This document shows, piece after piece, positions 7,758 to 14,770 of a stretch of 19,764 nt of DNA. The notes under the pieces were generated by a model. The model saw nothing but the letters and a program-made list of their open reading frames with translations. It did no database searches and was not told the DNA's origin. The DNA comes from a bacterium. Lineage in GTDB: Bacteria > Patescibacteriota > Saccharimonadia > Saccharimonadales > Saccharimonadaceae. Location of the stretch: NCBI GenBank assembly GCA_030428585.1, contig JAUIDL010000006.1:1-19764 (forward strand), given 5' to 3'. Position 1 is the first letter of the stretch, and each line of letters begins with the position of its first letter. A program made the translations under genes and the position numbers.

Positions 7758-8048
7758 CTACAGTCCTAGGTTGCCGAGACCGCCCATTAGTGGCTTCATT
7801 TTTTCGGCTGCGACTTCTTGAGCTTTGGCGAGGCCATCGCGAGTCGCAATTTCAATCCAGTGCTCAAGTTCGTGAATATCATCCAGGTCAACGCGTTCTG
7901 GGTCGATGGTGACTTTCTTCACTTTTAATTCACCAGTCACCTGGACAACGACTGCGCCGTCACCGGCTTCAACTTCAATAATTTCCTTTTTCAGGTCATT
8001 CTGCGCTTTACGCAGCTTGTTCAACATTTTCATTTGGTCAAATGCCAT
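7758..8048 (-). CDS. ybaB: YbaB/EbfC nucleoid-associated protein
   Basis: 96-aa DNA-binding protein of the YbaB/EbfC family, which forms tweezer-like dimers on DNA and is normally encoded beside recR. The sequence starts FDQMKMLNKLRKAQ and has the family core VTGELKVKKVTIDPE, then a C-terminal helix with MGGLGNLGL. It is the first gene of ybaB-recR-DHH-cysS. The leader is ordinary: a TATAAT box 36 nt upstream and a GAGGG element about 10 nt before ATG. In many bacteria dnaX directly precedes ybaB; here dnaB and a membrane-protein gene lie between them. Confidence 0.95.
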   Translation of the reverse strand: MAFDQMKMLNKLRKAQNDLKKEIIEVEAGDGAVVVQVTGELKVKKVTIDPERVDLDDIHELEHWIEIATRDGLAKAQEVAAEKMKPLMGGLGNLGL

Positions 8049-8084
8049 ACTACACTTCCCTCTTCTGTCATTAAGTACTTCTTA

Positions 8085-8090
8085 ATTATA
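8085..8090 (-). promoter_or_regulatory. -10 box of the ybaB operon
   Basis: Minus-strand TATAAT in the gap between ybaB and the upstream membrane-protein gene, 36 nt before the ybaB ATG. The -35 region is poor. The roughly 30-nt leader contains a GAGGG ribosome-binding element. Confidence 0.5.
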
Positions 8091-8092
8091 CG

Positions 8093-9529
8093 TTACTCGG
8101 TCGGGTTTTGGTACACGTAGAATCTGTCAGCCGCTCCAGAGAACGGACTGGTGATGATGCGGGTGATGTCGTACGTGTTCTCAACGTTTGGTCGGGCTGC
8201 TCGCGAAATCACAAAACGAGCGCTATCGGCTGGCGGATCGAGACTGACTTGTAAATCGCTGCGATAGTGGGCGACCGTTTGATAAAAATCTAGTTCACTG
8301 TCGGCAACAACCAGGCGGGTCGTGTCTTTTGGAAGGAGCGCTAGATCACGCGAAAAGCTCTCGGCGATATTTGGCGAATAGTGATAGCCGTAAAAGTACC
8401 GATCGATACCTGAGGTAATCAGCACCGCCACCAAGACGATAATCGGGATTAGTCCCGCTACCCGTGCGTATGGGTTCAATGGGAAAAGCCGATACCAGTA
8501 CGTGATCAAACTCGTCAGCCCAGCTGCAAGTAACATCACTGCTGGAATAAATACGATCGTCACGTACCGCGGGTCGATGAGGAGCACGGGGATCAGCACG
8601 ACAATCCAACTAATTAACAAGTAACTTCGCGTGGTGTCGAGTGTGCGGATGAGCCCATAGAGTCCAACACCAATCAAGAGAGCCGTCCCTATGCCAAAGA
8701 CTGGTGTAATCACGGTTGTCGTATCCGGCGCCCAGAAAACGAAGTATTGCACCAAGAGCGTTTGCATATTTTCGATGACATTCGGCATAGATGTCGGGAT
8801 GCCGAGCAAGGATAGACCCAATTGTGGGTTGAGGATCAACATCGTAATCAGCGGCGCCGCCAGCAACAAAGCGATACTACTCGCGACAATCAGCTGGGGC
8901 TTTTGCATGCGCCTGACGGCATTACGCAGATGTGGGTGCAGCATGATCGTGAATGCCACCGCAAGCCATAGGTAAAAGCTGAGCGGTGAATACAGACTCA
9001 GAATAGCGCTGGCGGCAAACAGGACCTTCCAGAGCATCGGAAAACGCTGCGAGCGTGTCACTTGTGTACCAAGGAATAATAAGATAACCGCCCAGAAGAC
9101 ATACATAATGCTTGGCGTGCCACTTTGCGCGATATAAATAAATTGCCCGGTTGCAATAGCAATCAATGATGCGAGTACGGAGATGCTCGGTGGAAACCAG
9201 CGCCGCAACAGAAAGATTAAGGCAACCGCAGCAATCGATCCGAGAATCAGTGAAGGCAACTTGATGGTGAACTCACTGATACCAAATACCTCTAAAATAC
9301 CCGCTTGTAACAAGTGATACGGGAGGTGGATGATCGTAAAGCTGCTGGGGTCGCTGAGCGATAATGCGCCACTACGAATGACAGACGCTTGTTCGGCTTG
9401 GCTCAAACCGCCGGGAACATAGAGTCCTGCGAATACCAACATACCCGCCAAGAGCAGGCCGAGAAAGGTGTACCCCAGCGCGTAGCGCCATCGATACAAA
9501 AAAGTTTCCGTCAGTGTTATACGTGCCAT
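8093..9529 (-). CDS. GT-C type membrane glycosyltransferase (ArnT/PMT-like)
   Basis: 478-aa protein with about ten or more hydrophobic segments and a short C-terminal soluble region from about residue 385. Layout resembles GT-C (family 39/83) glycosyltransferases that use polyprenyl-phosphate sugars: a first membrane helix (about 15-37), then a loop with GGLSQAEQAS, an amphipathic stretch with HLPYHLL, and a second helix after KLPSLILGS. The catalytic loop of this family normally has an Asp-Glu pair; only a single Glu is seen (SQAEQ), so the enzyme may be divergent or the function different. The gene lies between ybaB and dnaB, with its own extended -10 promoter and an estimated 5-nt leader. 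A role in cell-surface glycan assembly is inference. Confidence 0.7.
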   Translation of the reverse strand: MARITLTETFLYRWRYALGYTFLGLLLAGMLVFAGLYVPGGLSQAEQASVIRSGALSLSDPSSFTIIHLPYHLLQAGILEVFGISEFTIKLPSLILGSIAAVALIFLLRRWFPPSISVLASLIAIATGQFIYIAQSGTPSIMYVFWAVILLFLGTQVTRSQRFPMLWKVLFAASAILSLYSPLSFYLWLAVAFTIMLHPHLRNAVRRMQKPQLIVASSIALLLAAPLITMLILNPQLGLSLLGIPTSMPNVIENMQTLLVQYFVFWAPDTTTVITPVFGIGTALLIGVGLYGLIRTLDTTRSYLLISWIVVLIPVLLIDPRYVTIVFIPAVMLLAAGLTSLITYWYRLFPLNPYARVAGLIPIIVLVAVLITSGIDRYFYGYHYSPNIAESFSRDLALLPKDTTRLVVADSELDFYQTVAHYRSDLQVSLDPPADSARFVISRAARPNVENTYDITRIITSPFSGAADRFYVYQNPTE

Positions 9530-9541
9530 ACAGTAAGTATG

Positions 9542-9550
9542 ATTATACCA
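9542..9550 (-). promoter_or_regulatory. Extended -10 promoter of the GT-C gene
   Basis: Minus strand reads TGG TATAAT, an extended -10 element (TATAAT at 9542-9547), 12 nt before the ATG at 9529. The promoter sits against the dnaB stop at 9551. No clear -35 or Shine-Dalgarno is seen. Confidence 0.6.
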
Positions 9551-10900
9551 TTACTCGTCGTGCTTACGGTCCAGCGACATAAAGCGCAGGCGTTCTGGGT
9601 GGAAGTAGAGCTCGATTTTTCCAACCGGTCCGTTACGGTGCTTCGAGATGATGAGGTCGGTCACGTTCTGCCGTTCAGTCTCTGGGTTGTAATACGCTTC
9701 ACGGTAAATAAACATGACGATGTCGGCGTCTTGTTCGATCGAACCGGATTCGCGAAGGTCGGCCAGCTGTGGAATTTGTGGACTTCGAGTTTCAACTGTA
9801 CGCGATAACTGACTGAGGGCGATAACCGGGACATTTAACTCACGAGCAATCAGCTTGAGACCACGGGAGATCTCACTGACCTCTTGAACACGGTTGCCGT
9901 CACTGCGCCCACTCGCCTGCATCAGCTGCAGGTAGTCGACGATAATCAGGCCGAGTGGCTGTTCGTGAGAAATTCGGCGAGCTTTGGTGCGCATTTCGAG
10001 CACACTGACGCCAGGCGTGTCGTCGATAAAGATTGGCGCTTCGGCCATCTCGCCCATGGCTTCAGACAATTTGCTAAAGTCCTCGTCTGAGAGATTTCCC
10101 GTACGAATATTCCAGGCGTCAACACCCGATGCGTCCGCTAGCATACGGTCAACTAGTTGCTCTTTACTCATCTCGAGGCTAAAGAACAGGACTGGCTGCT
10201 TTGCAATCGTCGCAACGTTGTATGCGAGGTTTGTCACCAGTGTCGTCTTACCCATTGCTGGACGGGCGGCTAACACAATCAAGTCACTTCGCTGCAACCC
10301 GGCGGTCATATTATCAAGGTCGCGGTAACCGGTACGAATCCCACGTAGGCTACCTTTGTTGCGGTGCAATTCTTCCATACGGTCGAAGCTTTCGGTCAAG
10401 ATGGTTTCAAGGCTGACTAAATCTTGCTTGGTCGACTGGTCGCTGACAGCAAATAGTTCAGCCTCGGCTTTTTCCAGTAGTTCTTGGGTTGAAAACTCCT
10501 CGTCATAGCCTAGTTCGGAGATATCGCCACTGGCTTTGATCAGACGTCGACGAACGGCTTTTTGGGCGACTAATTCAGCGTAGGCCTCGGCGTGGGCGGC
10601 GGTTGGAACATAGTTCGTCAGTTCGGTTAAGTAGGCCGAGCCGCCGATGGCTTCGATTTCACTCTTGCGTTTGAGTTCGTCTGTCAAGGTCAAGAGATCG
10701 ACAGGTTTATGTTTCTCGTACAGACGCATCATGGCGCCGTAAATAACGCCGTGGCGCTTGTCATAAAAATCATTTGACGTGACGTGTTCGGAGATATCGG
10801 CCAAGGTTTCTTCGTCAATCAAAACTGCGCCGAGTAAACTCATTTCGGCGTCAACGTTTTGTGGCGGGACTTTTCCGGCGGGTACTTCTTTTGTGGCCAT
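9551..10900 (-). CDS. dnaB: Replicative DNA helicase DnaB
   Basis: Hexameric helicase that unwinds DNA at the replication fork; 449 aa, typical length. The N-terminal all-helical domain (about 12-115) has the usual PPQNVDAEMSLLGA opening, followed by a linker and the RecA-like motor. Walker A is ARPAMGKTT (212-220), Walker B is LIIVDYLQLM with Asp322, and later motifs include SQLSRTVE, DLRESGSIEQDAD and KHRNGPVG. No intein is present. The gene begins 26 bp after the dnaX stop and lacks a visible promoter or Shine-Dalgarno, so it is probably translated from the dnaX transcript. Direct dnaX-dnaB pairing puts clamp loader and helicase under common control. Confidence 0.99.
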   Translation of the reverse strand: MATKEVPAGKVPPQNVDAEMSLLGAVLIDEETLADISEHVTSNDFYDKRHGVIYGAMMRLYEKHKPVDLLTLTDELKRKSEIEAIGGSAYLTELTNYVPTAAHAEAYAELVAQKAVRRRLIKASGDISELGYDEEFSTQELLEKAEAELFAVSDQSTKQDLVSLETILTESFDRMEELHRNKGSLRGIRTGYRDLDNMTAGLQRSDLIVLAARPAMGKTTLVTNLAYNVATIAKQPVLFFSLEMSKEQLVDRMLADASGVDAWNIRTGNLSDEDFSKLSEAMGEMAEAPIFIDDTPGVSVLEMRTKARRISHEQPLGLIIVDYLQLMQASGRSDGNRVQEVSEISRGLKLIARELNVPVIALSQLSRTVETRSPQIPQLADLRESGSIEQDADIVMFIYREAYYNPETERQNVTDLIISKHRNGPVGKIELYFHPERLRFMSLDRKHDE

Positions 10901-10926
10901 GCGGGCATTAGGCGGTCAATCGGCGA

Positions 10927-12330
10927 TTATTCCTCGACTGACACCTCTTCTCCTCCACCCATAATAGCAACTACTGCGGCTGCTTGGCTACTTTTTGGCG
11001 GAGCGACCGTCGGAATGGTTTCGATTGCCAGGTCGGTATGGCCGATTGCGGTGAGCGATTCGTACAGGTGCGGCGTGTATTTGGCGTCGTCGAGTTTCTT
11101 TTTGTAAAACGCATTGCCAGTGTAGATGATAATAGTGTCGTCAAGGCGCTGGTGACCGCATTTGCTGAGGACGCTATACAGTGCGACGTAGTTGCGACGC
11201 GTGTGCTCGATCAGGGCGGTCCAGTCGAAATCGCGCGGTTCACCCTTTGGTTCGGTCACAGTTTTAATCTCTGGTACTTTTGGCTCTTTTTTTGTTGCCT
11301 GCTTGGTTAATTCTTCGATTGTGGCCGTGACTTCACGAACTGGTGTCGCCAATGCAGCGGTTTTCGGGGTTTTATGTTCAGCGTAGCTGCCGAGGACGGT
11401 AAATAACTTCATGGTTGGTTGTGAAGATTTCGCGACGTCAAGCAGTGAATCAATCAGCGTGACATAGCTCGGCGTTTCCAGTGATTTTGTGCGAAGGCGA
11501 GCAATCAGTTGTTGCGCGAGTATTGAAGCCTCAACGCCCTGCTGGGAAGCGCCGTCAAGTAATTCGGCGAGGTGCGACAGCTGATGCTGGTCGGCGGCAT
11601 CGATAATATCGTTAACGACTGTTGTTGGCGCAAGCCCAAGGGTCGCTTCGATAAGCTCGCTCGTCACCCCTTCTTTCTCATCAGCCAAGTTAGCCAGTTG
11701 GTCGAGCAAGCTAATGCTGTCGCGGAAGCTGCCGTCACCACGCTCTGCAATCAGTGTCAGTGCTTCGTCATCAATCTTAATTTTTTCTTGATCTGCGATG
11801 TGGCGCAAATGCTTGACGGCATCCGCTGGCGAGATACTGCGGAAACCATAGCGCTGTGCTCGACTCACAATTGTCGCTGGTAGTTTATCGACATCAGTGG
11901 TAGCCAGGATAAAGACGACGTGCTCTGGCGGTTCTTCGAGTGTTTTGAGCAGCGCATTAAAGGCTTGCTTGGTGAGCATGTGTACCTCGTCGATAATGTA
12001 GACTTTTTTGGTGGCGGAAACTGGAGCTAACTGCACCTTTTCGCGGAGGTCGCGGACGTCGTCGACACCATTGTTGCTCGCCGCATCAATCTCGATAATA
12101 TCAAGAGGCGTTGACGATTCGTCGTACGGCAGCTGGTTGATTTCGTGGGCGAGAATTCGCGCGACCGACGTTTTACCAACACCACGAGGGCCAGTTAATA
12201 AATACGCATGTGAAATGCGACCCGAGGCAACGGCCTTCGAAAGCAAGCGCGTAATGTGCTCTTGCCCAACAATTTCGTCCAGCGATTTGCTACGATATTT
12301 ACGATACAATGCGAGCGATGCTTGCGACAT
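10927..12330 (-). CDS. dnaX: DNA polymerase III gamma/tau subunit without zinc module
   Basis: Clamp-loader ATPase of the replisome; 467 aa. Starts SLALYRKYRSKSLDEIVGQEH as in all DnaX proteins. Walker A GPRGVGKTS (47-55), DEVHML (114-119), sensor LATTDVDKLPATIVSRAQ with the arginine-finger region, then the collar domain and a short variable tail. Between Walker A and IEIDAASNNGVD, where DnaX normally has a four-cysteine zinc module, there is only a short cysteine-free loop (about 61-76). No A-rich slippery site was noticed, and the C-terminal tail is short, suggesting a gamma-like form. It heads the dnaX-dnaB pair with a leader containing GGGAG and AGGGG elements. Confidence 0.97.
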   Translation of the reverse strand: MSQASLALYRKYRSKSLDEIVGQEHITRLLSKAVASGRISHAYLLTGPRGVGKTSVARILAHEINQLPYDESSTPLDIIEIDAASNNGVDDVRDLREKVQLAPVSATKKVYIIDEVHMLTKQAFNALLKTLEEPPEHVVFILATTDVDKLPATIVSRAQRYGFRSISPADAVKHLRHIADQEKIKIDDEALTLIAERGDGSFRDSISLLDQLANLADEKEGVTSELIEATLGLAPTTVVNDIIDAADQHQLSHLAELLDGASQQGVEASILAQQLIARLRTKSLETPSYVTLIDSLLDVAKSSQPTMKLFTVLGSYAEHKTPKTAALATPVREVTATIEELTKQATKKEPKVPEIKTVTEPKGEPRDFDWTALIEHTRRNYVALYSVLSKCGHQRLDDTIIIYTGNAFYKKKLDDAKYTPHLYESLTAIGHTDLAIETIPTVAPPKSSQAAAVVAIMGGGEEVSVEE

Positions 12331-12467
12331 TGTGAATCCCCTACTCCCTGTTTGTTGCTACTGATTATTATACCGACGTTCAGTGAATCAGATTGCCGTG
12401 TTTTTTACACTTTTTGTTTCACATAGTGTGATGCCCCTACTATAGCGCTTGTGTTTGGTGTTTGCAA
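12331..12467 (-). promoter_or_regulatory. dnaX control region with two candidate promoters
   Basis: Distal promoter: minus-strand TTGCAA (12462-12467), 17-bp spacer, TATAGT (12439-12444). Its -10 and early transcribed bases are identical to the oxidase promoter over 14 bp. Proximal: TATAAT (12367-12372), 36 nt before the ATG, with a weak -35. Just downstream of the distal start is the inverted repeat TCACA CTA TGTGA, followed by GTGT/ACAC arms around an A-run. The leader from the distal start is about 100 nt and could hold a control structure. Confidence 0.6.
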
Positions 12468-12474
12468 CTCAGTG

Positions 12475-12504
12475 CCAAGGAACACATAGATATATGTTGC
12501 TTGG
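12475..12504. repeat. Imperfect hairpin in the 12.5 kb intergenic
   Basis: The forward strand reads CCAAG G AACA C ATA, then TAT A TGTT G CTTGG, an imperfect 12-pair stem with two symmetrical mismatches. It lies beside the GC-rich stem at 12510-12533. Together they make a structured stretch between an unrecognised gene and dnaX. It could be a 3' end element or part of a small RNA; nothing decides. Confidence 0.4.
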
Positions 12505-12509
12505 GACTG

Positions 12510-12533
12510 CCGGCTCTCTTGGGCGAGAGCCGG
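12510..12533 (-). terminator. GC-rich 3' stem-loop after the 172-aa gene, no U-tract
   Basis: CCGGCTCTC (12510-12518) pairs perfectly with GAGAGCCGG (12525-12533) around a 6-nt loop, and outer GGG/CCC arms (12503-12505, 12537-12539) can extend it. It begins about 15 nt after the stop codon at 12549. There is no run of U on the minus strand, so this is not a textbook intrinsic terminator. Confidence 0.6.
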
Positions 12534-12548
12534 ATGCCCTGTTACTGG

Positions 12549-13067
12549 TTAGCGCCCAGCCCACGCTTTCGCGCGGTTCTGGAGCTGGATGGCCACGTCA
12601 CGATTGATCAGGCCGAAGCCACGGTCATCGACCTTGCGGAGGACTGCTTCGATGGTCTGAATCGGTCCTAGGAAGTCGGAGATGGTCGTCATCAGACGTC
12701 GGTTGTAGATCCAGGTCAGTTCCTTCATGGGTTCAACAATGAGCTGATCGCCGATGATGCGTGCGTGTAGCAAATCAGCTGGCGCAAGCATGGAACCTCC
12801 TCGTTCGTTTTGAACGTAGAGACGCGGATGCTCGGTGCGCGCCCGCAAGCGAAGCCCTCGCTCTTGGACGAAAGTCTCGATGGCGTTGACTGCCCCGATG
12901 TCCATGTACTTGTAGCTGAGTAGCTGGTCGCGTGTGTGCACTAGAACCAGTGAGAAACTGTTGACCAGTTTTTCTCGGATTGTGCTGGTTGCATGTGGAT
13001 TCAGCCGTCTGATCAGCTCTTCCATGGCTTCTGTCGTCATCGGCGTGGCGCTGTGGGTCGGACTCAT
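12549..13067 (-). CDS. Unrecognised 172-aa protein, possible alpha-CTD-like domain
   Basis: No firm family assignment. Residues about 13-78 weakly resemble the C-terminal domain of the RNA polymerase alpha subunit: a helix with LNPHATSTIREKL, then TRDQLLSYKYMDIGAVNAI and ETFVQERGLRLR, in the order of alpha-CTD's NLG-K-helix-GL pattern. If real, it would suggest DNA or transcription-factor contact. The rest is mixed helix/strand without membrane segments; one GG pair (residues 90-91) may be a turn. The start ATG at 13067 has a near-perfect GGGAGGTGA ribosome site, quite unlike neighbouring conserved genes. It has its own promoter, a hairpin at the 5' end of the transcript and a GC-rich stem-loop just after the stop. 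Codons look richer in G/C at third positions than those of rplL or dnaX, hinting at separate origin. Confidence 0.8.
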   Translation of the reverse strand: MSPTHSATPMTTEAMEELIRRLNPHATSTIREKLVNSFSLVLVHTRDQLLSYKYMDIGAVNAIETFVQERGLRLRARTEHPRLYVQNERGGSMLAPADLLHARIIGDQLIVEPMKELTWIYNRRLMTTISDFLGPIQTIEAVLRKVDDRGFGLINRDVAIQLQNRAKAWAGR

Positions 13068-13102
13068 GTCACCTCCCGGTGAAAATTGTGATGTAACAGA
13101 AC

Positions 13103-13126
13103 AGTCGACATCGGATGACGTCGACT
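13103..13126 (-). promoter_or_regulatory. 5'-terminal hairpin of the 172-aa gene's mRNA
   Basis: Minus-strand AGTCGACGTC, loop ATCC, GATGTCGACT: ten pairs with one G-U. The -10 box at 13132-13137 would start transcription at about 13125-13126, so the RNA would begin directly with this stem. Such 5' stems protect mRNA from decay; as DNA it is also a good operator dyad. Confidence 0.6.
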
Positions 13127-13131
13127 ATACT

Positions 13132-13160
13132 ATTATACTATATTTACAGATAAATTACAA
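13132..13160 (-). promoter_or_regulatory. Promoter of the 172-aa gene
   Basis: Minus-strand TTGTAA (13155-13160), 17-bp spacer, TATAAT (13132-13137). The -35 hexamer includes the stop codon of the upstream CPR-protein gene. The predicted leader is about 58 nt. Confidence 0.7.
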
Positions 13161-13673
13161 GGCTGCTTCGACTGCTGCCCACACGGCGTCAGGGTTATCG
13201 GCCGGTACAATAATGGTGACTTGGTCGCCAACATTAATGCGGAAGTATGTGACGCTCGCGAGCAGGATGCGGTATTCTTTGCCATTAGCTTCGACATAAT
13301 AGGCGCCGTCGTGTTGTACTAATGTTCCAATCACTTGGATTCGTTCGACTGGACCGATTTGCTTGTAGATAAAGGTGCCGTCGTCGGCGATGGTGAGCTT
13401 CAGCATGTCACCTTCGACTAGTTTTGATTTACTGGCGTAGTTTGCGGGGACAGGGTATTCTTTACCGTCTGGTCCGGCCATTTTTTGTCCGTCAAAGATC
13501 CCTTCAACGACTTTCCCGCTGACTTCTTCGTGGCTAGCGGATTTTGGTGAGATAATGCTGCCGTCGTCACCGACAATGCTAATCAGGAGTTCCTTGGCGG
13601 CTGCCAAGTTAGTTTCTGCTTCTTGAATCAATGCATGCAAGCGCTTGACTTGTTTCTCTGGTAGTTCAGACAT
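13155..13673 (-). CDS. Conserved CPR-type protein, coiled coil plus beta domain
   Basis: 172-aa cytoplasmic protein of a type I recognise as widely conserved in Patescibacteria but without a known function. A charged N-terminal helix (about 5-33) likely forms a coiled coil. A beta-rich part follows with GKVVEGIFDGQKM, GPDGKEYPVPANYASKSKLVEGD and TFIYKQIGPVER, then a second small domain ending NPDAVWAAVEAAL. The repeated short strands with glycine turns suggest OB- or TRAM-like barrels, perhaps binding RNA or the ribosome; this is inference. The frame is open for 26 more codons upstream, but the ATG at 13673 begins the conserved MSELPEKQ. Spacing from the only GGA-rich stretch (about 15 nt) is longer than usual. 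It has its own promoter and its stop codon forms part of the next promoter. Confidence 0.9.
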   Translation of the reverse strand: MSELPEKQVKRLHALIQEAETNLAAAKELLISIVGDDGSIISPKSASHEEVSGKVVEGIFDGQKMAGPDGKEYPVPANYASKSKLVEGDMLKLTIADDGTFIYKQIGPVERIQVIGTLVQHDGAYYVEANGKEYRILLASVTYFRINVGDQVTIIVPADNPDAVWAAVEAAL

Positions 13674-13722
13674 ATGGGTACTCGCAATTCCTTTGTCTAT
13701 TTTTGTAGTGCTATTACCTTCA

Positions 13723-13751
13723 CTTATAGCAAGCTTATAACAAAAAGTCAA
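13723..13751 (-). promoter_or_regulatory. Promoter of the CPR-type protein gene
   Basis: Minus-strand TTGACT (13746-13751), 17-bp spacer, TATAAG (13723-13728). The predicted leader is about 43 nt. Confidence 0.7.
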
Positions 13752-13808
13752 TAATCCGTAAAGCCCGAAACGTTATCCACATGATTTCTCGAGATGATGT
13801 GTAAATCG

Positions 13809-13864
13809 TTGTTAAAATTAACAAATGTTCAATTATTTACTAAAATAACAAATAGTTGTATAGT
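13809..13864 (+). promoter_or_regulatory. Promoter and dyad upstream of the 142-aa gene
   Basis: TTTACT (13836-13841), 17-bp spacer, TATAGT (13859-13864). Upstream, TTGTTAA AA TTAACAA (13809-13824) is a perfect inverted repeat with a 2-bp centre. A further AACAAAT recurs between the hexamers. The dyad could bind a repressor or activator. Confidence 0.55.
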
Positions 13865-13912
13865 ATATGTATTGCCACATCGGCAAGTACCCACTACGAA
13901 AGAGAGCTCCCT

Positions 13913-14341
13913 ATGGACCAAAAAACGAGTTGGGTGCCAGTTACCTCTGCCCCCAAGCTCCGCATCGTTGTTCCCTATCGTGATTATCGGGATGCCCGTG
14001 TCACCTTGAAGATTCTCGTCCTTGATCCCGAATTGAAAATCGGGGCGTTCCAACCTCGAGTCATCGCCAATCGTTTGCGCTCGGTTGAGGGCATTGATCA
14101 GGGCCATACCATTGATGTCCGCTTCGACGATACGTCGACATCGCTCGTGTTTCGAGTCACGGAAATACCAATGACTTCCACGACCGAGTACACCGTTATG
14201 TCGACAGTATTCTTGATGGTCGCTGATGGCCTTCGAGTGGCTTCTGAAGATGTTCAGGTATCGTTGGGGAATGACGATGGTCAGACTCCTTTGTCCGAGT
14301 ACATTCAGTGGCGCACAAAGCGCTATCGAGTACCTTCCTGA
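13913..14341 (+). CDS. Unrecognised 142-aa protein
   Basis: No family recognised. The protein is soluble and looks beta-rich in its first two thirds (LRIVVPYRDYRD, VTLKILVLDPELKIG, TIDVRFDDTSTSLVFRVTEIP), then has a helix-prone region and a basic end, WRTKRYRVPS. The ATG at 13913 was chosen because the frame's earlier start (13856) lies inside the promoter; a GAGAG element precedes it by about 10 nt. It is the first gene of a two-gene unit, with the next start 8-11 nt after its stop. Isolated between conserved genes on the opposite strand, it looks like part of an accessory insertion. Confidence 0.72.
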   Translation: MDQKTSWVPVTSAPKLRIVVPYRDYRDARVTLKILVLDPELKIGAFQPRVIANRLRSVEGIDQGHTIDVRFDDTSTSLVFRVTEIPMTSTTEYTVMSTVFLMVADGLRVASEDVQVSLGNDDGQTPLSEYIQWRTKRYRVPS

Positions 14342-14352
14342 ATCGAGGAATG

Positions 14353-14724
14353 ATGGTGTCTGATACGCAAAAAGCGGCCGTCACGTTATCGATTCGAGAA
14401 CCCGGAGTTGTCATGTCTATCAAGTTTCCGATAGGTACTGCCAATCGACAGTCCTTTCGTGAAACGCTGGTACGGCACGACGTTCTGGAGCCATCTCAAT
14501 ACTACTCTGTGAACAAAGAGATAGTACACATCGGCGTTAAAGATATGGACGACGCAATCAGTCGAGTCCTATGCGCGGTTAAAGCCGTCGCCGAGCACTT
14601 GGAGATGGACGTCGAACGCCTAACGGTGCTTTCTTACATCCAGGACGATTTGTTCTTTGGGACCTTCAACCAGTTCCGGCTCCGCATAGGCCAGCTCATC
14701 GTCGCTCGTGGTACCGCCAGATGA
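14353..14724 (+). CDS. Unrecognised 123-aa protein
   Basis: No family recognised. An N-terminal strand-rich portion (AAVTLSIREPG, VVMSIKFPIG) is followed by a helical section (DMDDAISRVLCAVKAVAEHLEMDVERL) and a short end containing RLRIGQLIVARG. The start is uncertain: ATG 14350, ATG 14353 and GTG 14356 all follow GAGGA at 14345-14349; spacing favours the later two. A GTG at 14308 would overlap the upstream gene and lacks a ribosome site. The close spacing shows co-expression with the 142-aa protein, and the two may work as a pair. A CCCCCC/GGGGGG stem-loop begins 7 nt after the stop. Confidence 0.7.
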   Translation: MVSDTQKAAVTLSIREPGVVMSIKFPIGTANRQSFRETLVRHDVLEPSQYYSVNKEIVHIGVKDMDDAISRVLCAVKAVAEHLEMDVERLTVLSYIQDDLFFGTFNQFRLRIGQLIVARGTAR

Positions 14725-14730
14725 GGCACA

Positions 14731-14759
14731 CCCCCCTTATGATCAAGTCATCTGGGGGG
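14731..14759 (+). terminator. C6/G6 stem-loop after the 123-aa gene, no U-tract
   Basis: CCCCCC (14731-14736) pairs with GGGGGG (14754-14759), with inner ATGA/TCAT pairing (14739-14742, 14748-14751) around TCAAG. It follows the TGA at 14724 by 6 nt, and no U-run follows. Confidence 0.6.
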
Positions 14760-14770
14760 ATTCTCATAGC

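Noticed and set aside
8400..9529. Second permease-type annotation for the membrane protein before dnaB
   Set aside because: The first-loop acidic residue and layout fit GT-C enzymes better than transporters, though the call remains tentative.
12440..12548. Signal-recognition-particle RNA next to dnaX
   Set aside because: The region is structured and the location is common for ffs, but the conserved GGAAGGAAGCAGCC-type core is absent on both strands.
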